A program made the position numbers and the translations under genes. A stretch of 18,575 bases of DNA, taken from positions 1 to 18,575 of the forward strand of contig JBGOZE010000019.1 in NCBI GenBank assembly GCA_041479965.1. Direction: 5' to 3'. Of the stretch, positions 13,714 to 18,575 are shown in pieces. Source of the stretch: SM23-78 sp041479965. GTDB lineage: Archaea > Nanobdellota > Nanobdellia > Woesearchaeales > SM23-78. The first letter of the stretch is position 1. Every line of letters starts with the position of its first letter. The notes under the pieces were generated by a model. The model did no database searches. It saw only the letters and a list, made by a program, of their open reading frames with translations, and was not told where the DNA came from.

Positions 13714-14937
13714 ATGGTTTCTCATGATGAATTAGGGCCGGAGAAGATTCTTGAAGTATTTGACTCAAAGACAGGCATGCATGGTTTCGTGGTCATTGAC
13801 AACACAGCATTAGGACCAAGTAAGGGCGGCATTAGGATGACTCCCAGCGTCAGCATTGATGAGGTGGCTAAGCTTGCCAGGGCTATGACTTATAAGTGCA
13901 GCCTGGCAGGGCTTCCTTTTGGAGGAGGTAAGTCAGGAATTGTGGCTGACCCTAGGAAGATGACTCCTGAGCAAAAAGATGCTGTCATAGCAGCTTTCTC
14001 AAGGGCATTGAAAGTGGTCTGCCCTAAGCTCTATGTCTCTGCGCCTGACATCAACACAGCAGAGCATGAGATGAAAGTGTTCGCTGAGGCTAATGGCTCG
14101 ATGAAGAGCTGCACTGGCAAGCCAGCAGAATTAGGCGGCATCCCTCATGAGTTGGGAAGCACTGGATTTGGAGTGCACCACGCAACTTGCGTTGCTGTCA
14201 AGCACCTCGGGCTTGACCTCAAGAATCTTACTTTTGCTGTTGAGGGCTTTGGCAATGTTGGTTGGTTCGCTGCCAAGTTCCTGACAGAGAAGGGAGCTAA
14301 GCTCGTTGGTGTTAGTGATAGCAAGGGAGTGTTGTACAAGCCTGATGGCATTGATTTCAATAAATTGGCAGAGGTCAAGAAGCAGCAGGGCACAGTGACT
14401 GCCTATGGTGAAGGCCAGGTGCTGAGCGGAGATGCCATTGTTGGCTTGGATGTTGACATCCTTGTCACAGCAGCCATCCCTGACTTGATAACAGATGCTA
14501 ATAAGGACAGCATCAAAGCCAAGATTGTAGTTGAGGGATCAAATATTCCGACTACTGCCGAGATTGAGCAATACCTGCATGACCGGGGCATCCTGGTGGT
14601 GCCGGACTTTGTGGCTAATGCTGGTGGAGTCATAAGCAGCTATGTGGAGTACAAGGGCGGTAATGCAGAGGAGATGTTCAAGATGGTGGAGGAGAAGGTT
14701 GTCAAGAACACTGCAAAGGTGCTCAGGGTTGCTAAGAAGCAAGGAATCAAGCCAAGGGACGCTGCCATCCATGTTGCTCTTGAGAGGATTCAGAAGAAGA
14801 TGGCTAAGAAAACAGCAAGTAAACTTGCTGGTTCAAAAAGCAAGAACTTTTTGAAAGCTGGCAAAGGAGCTTCAGAGGCAGAAGAAGAGGCTAGCACTGA
14901 AGCTGCTACTGAAGAAGCTACAGATGAGGCAAAATGA
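13714..14937 (+). CDS. Glu/Leu/Phe/Val-family amino-acid dehydrogenase with short N-terminus and acidic tail
   Basis: An NAD(P)-dependent oxidative deaminase of 407 residues. The substrate-binding domain shows GPSKGGIRM (34-42), the conserved Lys of AMTYKCS (61), the catalytic GLPFGGGKSG (66-75) and Asp112 in APDINT. The nucleotide-binding Rossmann motif is GFGNVG (178-183), and VPDFVANAGGV is the family's late signature. The GGIR and GGGKSG motifs are glutamate-dehydrogenase-like. The N-terminus is only about 35 residues before the first motif, as in leucine/phenylalanine dehydrogenases, so the substrate is uncertain. The last ~45 residues are a non-catalytic tail: a basic part (KKTASKLAGSKSKNFLKAGK) then an acidic, Ala-rich part (EAEEEASTEAATEEATDEAK). 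Its stop overlaps the next start as ATGA, so the downstream nuclease-like gene is probably coupled. Confidence 0.9.
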   Translation: MVSHDELGPEKILEVFDSKTGMHGFVVIDNTALGPSKGGIRMTPSVSIDEVAKLARAMTYKCSLAGLPFGGGKSGIVADPRKMTPEQKDAVIAAFSRALKVVCPKLYVSAPDINTAEHEMKVFAEANGSMKSCTGKPAELGGIPHELGSTGFGVHHATCVAVKHLGLDLKNLTFAVEGFGNVGWFAAKFLTEKGAKLVGVSDSKGVLYKPDGIDFNKLAEVKKQQGTVTAYGEGQVLSGDAIVGLDVDILVTAAIPDLITDANKDSIKAKIVVEGSNIPTTAEIEQYLHDRGILVVPDFVANAGGVISSYVEYKGGNAEEMFKMVEEKVVKNTAKVLRVAKKQGIKPRDAAIHVALERIQKKMAKKTASKLAGSKSKNFLKAGKGASEAEEEASTEAATEEATDEAK

Positions 14938-15767
14938 AAGCGCTCTTGTTTGGCCCTGCTGGTGTTCCTCTGAGCGCTCCTTCAAGGAGCACTTTGGATG
15001 GTGTGCCTCAGGTCAGGAAGCTGGGTCTTGGATGCATGGAGCTTGAGTTTGTGCGCGGCGTCAAGATGAGTCCTGAGATGGCTAAGCAGGTCAAGGCTCT
15101 GGCTGAGAAGCATGATGTTGTACTAACTGCCCATGGGCCTTATTATATCAATCTTAACTCGCAGGACAGTGCCATAACTAATGCGAGTGTCAAGAGGATT
15201 CTTGATACTGCTAGGATTGCTCATATTTGTGGCGGTTACAGCATCACTTTCCATGCTGCTTATTACATGGCTCTTTCTAAGGAGAAGGTTTATGATATTA
15301 TCAAGAGCCACTTGGCAAGCATTACACGAACTTTGCAGAGCGAGGGCATTAAGCTCTGGGTGAGGCCTGAGACCACTGGCAAAGGCACTCAGTTCGGAGA
15401 AATAGATGAGATTATCAAGCTGAGCCAGGAATTAGATCAGATCCTGCCATGTATCGATTTTGCCCATTTGCACGCTAGAAGCAATGGAAAAGTCAATTCC
15501 TATCCTGAGTTCTGTTCTGTGCTTGAAAAGCTTGAAAAAGGCCTTGGCAGGCAAGCCTTGGACAACATGCACATCCATATGTCAGGTATAGAATATACTG
15601 AGAAAGGCGAAAGGAATCACCTGGTCCTCAAAGAGTCTGACATGAACTACAAGGAGCTGATGAAGGCCTTGAAGGATTTCAAGTGCAAGGGATGCATCAT
15701 CAATGAGAGCCCTAACCTGGAAGAAGATGCTCTTCTAATGAAAAAAGAATATGAAAAAAGCAAATAA
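14934..15767 (+). CDS. nfo: Endonuclease IV-type TIM-barrel protein
   Basis: A 277-residue protein of the xylose-isomerase-like barrel superfamily, closest in its motifs to apurinic/apyrimidinic endonuclease IV of archaea. Members cut DNA 5' of abasic sites using a trinuclear zinc cluster. Candidate metal ligands in order are His in VLTAHGPYYINLNS, His in ITFHAAYY, Glu in VRPETTGKGTQFG, Asp and His in CIDFAHLHAR, His in DNMHIHMSGIEY and Glu in IINESPN. These match the family's Zn ligands well. The length is normal. The ATG overlaps the stop of the amino-acid dehydrogenase (ATGA), an odd pairing of amino-acid catabolism with DNA repair. A sugar isomerase cannot be fully excluded without structure comparison. 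Confidence 0.88.
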   Translation: MKALLFGPAGVPLSAPSRSTLDGVPQVRKLGLGCMELEFVRGVKMSPEMAKQVKALAEKHDVVLTAHGPYYINLNSQDSAITNASVKRILDTARIAHICGGYSITFHAAYYMALSKEKVYDIIKSHLASITRTLQSEGIKLWVRPETTGKGTQFGEIDEIIKLSQELDQILPCIDFAHLHARSNGKVNSYPEFCSVLEKLEKGLGRQALDNMHIHMSGIEYTEKGERNHLVLKESDMNYKELMKALKDFKCKGCIINESPNLEEDALLMKKEYEKSK

Positions 15768-15819
15768 ATTTAGCTAACCTGACTTATGTCATTGATATGT
15801 CCTATATTGAAATCTTCAG

Positions 15820-16503
15820 TTATCTCTTGTTGCCGCAGTAGAAAATCTTGCCTATGGAGACGTCTGCTGGAGCCACGCCGTTCCTGTCTATTGGCTTGTC
15901 GATTTTCCTTTCAGGAGCGCTTTGTGGCGTCGGATGGCTTGTCATTTGCGGCCTAGGTTTTGCCTTGTCTCCGCAATAGAAGATGTTATCGATTTGAACA
16001 TCGGCTGGAGCAACCCCGTTCCTGTCGATGGGTTTATCCAGCCGGCTTTGTACCTCTTTTTCCGCTGAGGATTCTTCGACGTGTCTTGATTCTCTTGATT
16101 CCCTTCGGATTGGTTGGGGCTCTTCCCTGAATGAGTCGTGGATGTTATCTTTTAGAGCATTTAGTTTCTTGTCAAACACAGCTTGGTTCATCTCTATGAG
16201 GCTGATGGTCTTGATGAGTTCATTGAGTTTGTCAGTCACTTTTACGAGCTGCTCAGCCACCACATTGATCTTTTGGGCCGTATTGTCTTTGGACACCCAA
16301 AGCCTTTGGACTTTGTTCACCAGCTCATCATATTGCGCTTTGGTCAGCTGCACCAATTCAATCTCTGAATTGATTTCATCTGTGTTCGCGCCGTAGATGG
16401 CGCCTGCCTGTGATATCGCCTCCTGAGAGCTCTGGGCAAACCCGTATTTTCTCAGTTCTTTAGAAAGATTATTCATCTTGATAGTTTGCTCTACACTATC
16501 CAT
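15820..16503 (-). CDS. Coiled-coil protein with two C-terminal copies of a 25-residue Cys motif
   Basis: A 227-residue protein that I do not recognise. Residues about 1-125 are helical, with heptad-like stretches (LTKAQYDELVNKVQRLWVSK, LVKVTDKLNELIKTISLIEM). Residues about 126-155 are a charged linker rich in Arg, Glu and Ser. Two copies of one motif follow, at 156-180 and 202-226, of the form DKPIDRNGVAPADV-x-I-x-x-IFYCG-x-K, identical at 21 of 25 positions and joined by a Pro/Ser/Thr linker. In the shared 14-residue core the codons differ at 9 of 14 positions with no amino-acid change, so the motif is under strong selection. The protein ends right after copy two (CGNKR), as if the motif were a tail tag. 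There is no signal peptide or membrane helix. The start has GAGGTG (16513-16518). Confidence 0.82.
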   Translation of the reverse strand: MDSVEQTIKMNNLSKELRKYGFAQSSQEAISQAGAIYGANTDEINSEIELVQLTKAQYDELVNKVQRLWVSKDNTAQKINVVAEQLVKVTDKLNELIKTISLIEMNQAVFDKKLNALKDNIHDSFREEPQPIRRESRESRHVEESSAEKEVQSRLDKPIDRNGVAPADVQIDNIFYCGDKAKPRPQMTSHPTPQSAPERKIDKPIDRNGVAPADVSIGKIFYCGNKR

Positions 16504-16512
16504 GCTGTATTA

Positions 16513-16593
16513 CACCTCGTTGCAAGCTAAAATATTAATAATAACGCTATTGGTATTATGAAAGCTATACTGGTAGTGCTAGTATATAAATAT
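16513..16593 (-). promoter_or_regulatory. Promoter region of the repeat-motif protein
   Basis: The ribosome site GAGGTG is at 16513-16518. The best TATA box for a leadered transcript is the AT-rich run at 16581-16593 (ATTTATATAC on the minus strand), giving a leader of about 55 bases. An inverted repeat TATACT / AGTATA (16566-16571, 16581-16586) overlaps the box. The run also reads as a TATA box on the plus strand. Confidence 0.45.
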
Positions 16594-16609
16594 TTCGTTT
16601 TTATTTTTC

Positions 16610-16635
16610 TCGAGAATGATACAACAATATCTCGA
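16610..16635. repeat. Short inverted repeat in the 200-base divergent gap
   Basis: TCGAGA (16610-16615) and TCTCGA (16630-16635) flank 14 bases. The whole gap 16504-16703 otherwise holds only the divergent promoters of the repeat-motif protein and L35Ae; no gene was seen. A small RNA from the plus-strand TATA run at 16581 is possible but unsupported. Confidence 0.3.
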
Positions 16636-16668
16636 CGATAATCCAAACAGAAACTCATGAAACATAAG

Positions 16669-16678
16669 CTTTTTAAAC
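16669..16678 (+). promoter_or_regulatory. TATA box of rpl35ae
   Basis: CTTTTTAAAC is centred about 30 bases before the ATG at 16704 and there is no ribosome site, so the transcript is probably leaderless. Confidence 0.55.
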
Positions 16679-16703
16679 ATCAGGCAAATCCAGAAAGAAG
16701 AAC

Positions 16704-16958
16704 ATGCAAGGAATAATAAGCAATTTCAGGAGAGGAAAAAGGAAAGTCAGCGACAATCAGATGATTGTCATCGTCGACGGGATAAAGAAGAAAGAAGATG
16801 CAAAAAAGCTCGTCGGCAAGAAAGTGGTCTATAACACGGGAAAGAAGGAGATGCTCGGCAAGATTAGCTTTCCACACGGCAACCAAGGAGCTGTGAGAGT
16901 GATTTTCTCGACGGGAATGCCAGGACAGGCTGTCGGCAAGAAAGTCAAGATTGAATAA
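16704..16958 (+). CDS. rpl35ae: Large-subunit ribosomal protein L35Ae
   Basis: An 84-residue protein of the L35Ae (eL33) family, a small beta-barrel protein of the archaeal and eukaryotic large subunit that is patchily distributed in archaea. Recognisable stretches are the N-terminal MQGIISNFRRGKRKVSDNQM, the GKKVVYNTGKKEMLGKI strand pair and HGNQGAVRVIFSTGMPGQAV, which holds the family's HG and F-x-x-G-x-PGQAxG signature. Length is typical. It is transcribed alone or with the methyltransferase 41 bases downstream, which also has its own TATA box. Confidence 0.92.
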   Translation: MQGIISNFRRGKRKVSDNQMIVIVDGIKKKEDAKKLVGKKVVYNTGKKEMLGKISFPHGNQGAVRVIFSTGMPGQAVGKKVKIE

Positions 16959-16963
16959 GCAAA

Positions 16964-16975
16964 AATATTAATAAA
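16964..16975 (+). promoter_or_regulatory. TATA box of the methyltransferase gene
   Basis: AATATTAATAAA is centred about 30 bases before the ATG at 17000 and lies just after the L35Ae stop. The spacing supports a leaderless transcript. Confidence 0.5.
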
Positions 16976-16999
16976 GCCCAGTTCTAAAGAATAATTGGC

Positions 17000-17677
17000 A
17001 TGAGCAAAAAGAAATCCGGATATTCTCTTGAGACTGTGGATAAAGTATATTCCTACTGGGGCAAGTCTGTCATCTCGTACAAGCTAGGAGTGTCGTTCTT
17101 TGGCTATGACTCTTTCTTGAGAAGAAAAGCAGTTGAGGAGCTGCATCTCAAGAAAGGCAATACCATATTGGATTTAGCCTGTGGTCCAGGCATTATGTTC
17201 AAGAGATTGGAAAAAGAAATTGGAGCAGAAGGAAAGCTGATTGCAGTCGACTATGTTGCTGAGATGATAAAGCAGTGCCAGAAGCTTGTCAAGAAGAAGA
17301 AATGGCAGAATGTCAAGCTGATACAGCAAGACGCAGCTGAGCTGAAGCTCAAGAAGAATTCCATTGACGCAGTAATCTCTGTGGTCGGAGTGAGCGCTAT
17401 CCCAGAACACAAGAAAGCCCTGAGAAACTGTCATTCAGCACTGAAAAAAGGAGGCCGGCTAGTAATTCTCGACGGAAAAGATTTCAATCAGCGATACAGG
17501 CTGCTTACACCGCTGCTGAGGCTATTGCGATGGTCCAAGAGCTATGAAAGGAAAGAGCTGATAAAAGACATAAAAGACGTGTTCGGCAACATCTCTGTGC
17601 ATGAATACCTGTTAGGAAGCACTTTCATAGCAGTGGCTGTCAAACAACAGAATCCCGCTCGTGAAGCACGCGCTTAA
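17000..17677 (+). CDS. Class I SAM-dependent methyltransferase
   Basis: A 225-residue protein with a complete Rossmann-type methyltransferase core. Motif I is ILDLACGPGIM (56-66) for S-adenosylmethionine binding. The acidic residue after strand 2 is in IAVDYVAEMI, motif III is LIQQDAAEL, motif IV SIDAVISVVGVSAI, and the late strand LKKGGRLVILDG. It resembles UbiE/MenG-like and other small-molecule methyltransferases; the order 'EHKKALRNCHSALKKGG' is common in that group. The substrate cannot be told. The end is a positively charged, Ala-rich tail (NPAREARA). No cofactor-pathway genes are nearby. Confidence 0.88.
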   Translation: MSKKKSGYSLETVDKVYSYWGKSVISYKLGVSFFGYDSFLRRKAVEELHLKKGNTILDLACGPGIMFKRLEKEIGAEGKLIAVDYVAEMIKQCQKLVKKKKWQNVKLIQQDAAELKLKKNSIDAVISVVGVSAIPEHKKALRNCHSALKKGGRLVILDGKDFNQRYRLLTPLLRLLRWSKSYERKELIKDIKDVFGNISVHEYLLGSTFIAVAVKQQNPAREARA

Positions 17678-17690
17678 CTGGAAAATAGAA

Positions 17691-17742
17691 ATATTTATAT
17701 ACCTTGCAGAACAAAGTTGAGAATAAGAATAGTCGAGGTGAT
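17691..17742 (+). promoter_or_regulatory. Promoter and strong ribosome site of the 41-residue membrane peptide
   Basis: A TATA box ATATTTATATACC (17691-17703) is followed by GAGGTGAT (17735-17742), five bases before the ATG at 17748. Both signals are among the strongest in the window, arguing that the tiny gene is real and well expressed. Confidence 0.65.
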
Positions 17743-17747
17743 TTTTG

Positions 17748-17873
17748 ATGAACAAGAAAGGTTACTTACACCACCCAGTTGTTGCTATTATAGTAGGATT
17801 CATAATTGGCCTGCTGGTAATGTGGATGATATGCAAAGGAATCATACCCATGGGCAGCGTAAAAATCTGCTGA
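17748..17873 (+). CDS. 41-residue single-pass membrane peptide
   Basis: The product begins MNKKGYLHHP, has one membrane helix at about residues 11-29 (VVAIIVGFIIGLLVMWMIC), and ends KGIIPMGSVKIC. It has two Cys, one at the end of the helix and one as the last residue. Positive residues before the helix predict an N-terminus in the cytoplasm. The family is not recognised. Small membrane peptides of this kind often tune larger membrane complexes, but no partner is evident here. The near-ideal ribosome site, own promoter and T-rich terminator support the call. A longer frame from 17717 is in another phase and is not supported. Confidence 0.75.
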   Translation: MNKKGYLHHPVVAIIVGFIIGLLVMWMICKGIIPMGSVKIC

Positions 17874-17887
17874 ACAGGAAACTAATT

Positions 17888-17902
17888 CTTTTTTTATTTT
17901 TC
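17888..17902 (+). terminator. T-rich terminator of the small membrane peptide gene
   Basis: CTTTTTTTATTTTTC lies 15 bases after the stop, a typical archaeal T-run terminator. Confidence 0.5.
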
Positions 17903-17944
17903 TGATAAGAGCTTAAATAATAGAATATAAAAATATTTTTAATT

Positions 17945-18478
17945 TTATCTTGCGTGAATCTCCTCGTAGCGGCTGAGAGCGTAGATGTCTTCCATATGCT
18001 TGACAACTATATCAAAGAATTCCTTCATCATCTTCTTCAACTCATCCAGCTGTGCAGTCGGGAACTTGTTCTCCTCAAGCTTCTTTATTTTGGCAGGCAG
18101 CTTCTCCTTGATGAAAGTTAAGAGCTCAACGTAAATGAAGGTTATCTTGGTGATGATGTCATAGATGTAATCAGCTTCTGCCTTCATCTCGCCGAACACT
18201 TTCTTCTCAACCTTGAAGACTTTCTCTAATTCCTTCTCAGCTTCCATGAGCTTGTTCTGCTTAATCAAGGCATTTACTTTGTTGAGATTGTCAAAGAGCT
18301 TTTTGATTGCAGAATTCTCATGCCTAACATATCTCTTCTCAAACCTGGCCTCTCGTGTGATAGTCCACTCCAAGCCCTTCTCTGACCTGAGAGCAGAGAA
18401 AGCATCCCTGGCCTTGATATAAGCATCCTGGTCTCCTTTCATCGCATTGAGAATCCTCCTGATCTGGCGGAATGCCAT
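17945..18478 (-). CDS. Helical, charged protein of unknown function
   Basis: A 177-residue soluble protein that I cannot name. It is almost all helix, with heptad-like stretches (LFDNLNKVNALIKQNKLMEA, LPAKIKKLEENKFPTAQLDE) and an aromatic-rich middle (ADYIYDIITKITFIYVELLTFI). The N-terminal third is basic and may bind nucleic acid or membrane. Its ATG (18478) follows the stop of the upstream gene with no gap (TGAATG), so the two are an operon and probably translationally coupled. The upstream product ends in a membrane helix, which suggests this protein works next to a membrane partner (inference). Confidence 0.75.
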   Translation of the reverse strand: MAFRQIRRILNAMKGDQDAYIKARDAFSALRSEKGLEWTITREARFEKRYVRHENSAIKKLFDNLNKVNALIKQNKLMEAEKELEKVFKVEKKVFGEMKAEADYIYDIITKITFIYVELLTFIKEKLPAKIKKLEENKFPTAQLDELKKMMKEFFDIVVKHMEDIYALSRYEEIHAR

Positions 18479-18575
18479 TCAGACATTCACTCGTCGGCGT
18501 CCGAATATGTAACCGAGCATGCTCACGCTGCCCAACAAAATCACATTGGATGGAACAAAGAGTGACGATTCGACC
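18479..18575 (-). CDS. C-terminal end of a membrane-anchored protein, cut by the right edge
   Basis: The frame is open from the window edge to the TGA at 18479-18481 and only the last 31 residues are visible. They include a hydrophobic helix followed by a basic cap (VILLGSVSMLGYIFGRRRVN), the pattern of a C-terminal membrane anchor with the basic end inside the cell. The main domain lies outside the window, so the function is unknown. It is directly upstream of, and abutting, the helical protein gene. Confidence 0.6.
   Translation of the reverse strand, partial: VESSLFVPSNVILLGSVSMLGYIFGRRRVNV

Noticed and set aside
17717..17905. 62-codon frame over the small membrane peptide
   Set aside because: It is in a different phase from the ATG that follows the ribosome site, and its product has no coherent features.
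1..18575. CRISPR array, transposase, integrase or rRNA gene
   Set aside because: No regularly spaced direct repeats, DDE/tyrosine-recombinase motifs or rRNA-like stretches were seen on either strand; the only direct repeat of note is the tRNA 5' duplication.

Overview
The window looks like a chromosomal segment of an archaeon, most likely a DPANN-type lineage such as Woesearchaeota or Pacearchaeota; that placement is inference. It carries archaeal/eukaryotic-type ribosomal proteins S6e, L10e and L35Ae, a Nog1-type GTPase, an archaeal-type ArgRS, a Hel308 fragment, a DUF5679-like zinc ribbon and a BofA-like membrane protein. It also has an intron-containing tRNA-Ser without an encoded CCA, and AT-rich TATA boxes about 25-30 bases upstream of many start codons. 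Two translation modes coexist. Leaderless genes have a TATA box about 27 bases before the ATG (hel308 fragment, argS, isomerase, nog1, rpl10e, rpl35ae, methyltransferase). Leadered genes have a GAGGTGAT-like ribosome site (the zinc ribbon, the amino-acid dehydrogenase, the 227-residue repeat protein, the 41-residue membrane peptide, S6e).

Layout. Positions 1-5515 are an accessory-looking region. The 3' end of a helical protein of unknown function (1-660, +) converges, with overlapping stop codons, on a three-gene minus-strand operon. That operon runs winged-helix regulator (5209-5460), six-helix membrane protein with a charged proline-rich linker and helical cytoplasmic tail (4049-5212), then a 1129-residue protein with a coiled-coil N-terminus and two complete GT4 glycosyltransferase domains (657-4046). 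A 32-bp near-palindrome abuts the regulator's ATG and covers the predicted core promoter. This suggests a self-regulated, membrane-tethered glycan-building system. Immediately upstream lies a Hel308 helicase cut off exactly after its first RecA domain (5516-6178).

Positions 6282-12793 hold a B12-binding radical SAM enzyme, argS, S6e with a Lys/Glu/Ala tail, a TIM-barrel sugar isomerase/epimerase, Nog1 and L10e. Positions 12794-13112 hold a tRNA-Ser(UGA) gene with a 15-nt intron. Its first 14 bases are duplicated 63 bp upstream, where the promoter spacing predicts the 5' end should be. Next come a small BofA-like membrane protein and a 45-residue zinc ribbon on the minus strand. A Glu/Leu/Phe/Val-type dehydrogenase translationally coupled to an endonuclease IV-type protein follows on the plus strand.

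Positions 15768-18575 hold an unrecognised coiled-coil protein ending in two copies of a 25-residue Cys-containing motif, L35Ae, a class I methyltransferase, a 41-residue membrane peptide, a helical protein of unknown function, and the C-terminal end of a membrane-anchored protein cut by the window edge. The window mixes core translation and ribosome-biogenesis genes with several uncharacterised surface- or membrane-linked genes. No CRISPR array, transposase or integrase is visible.
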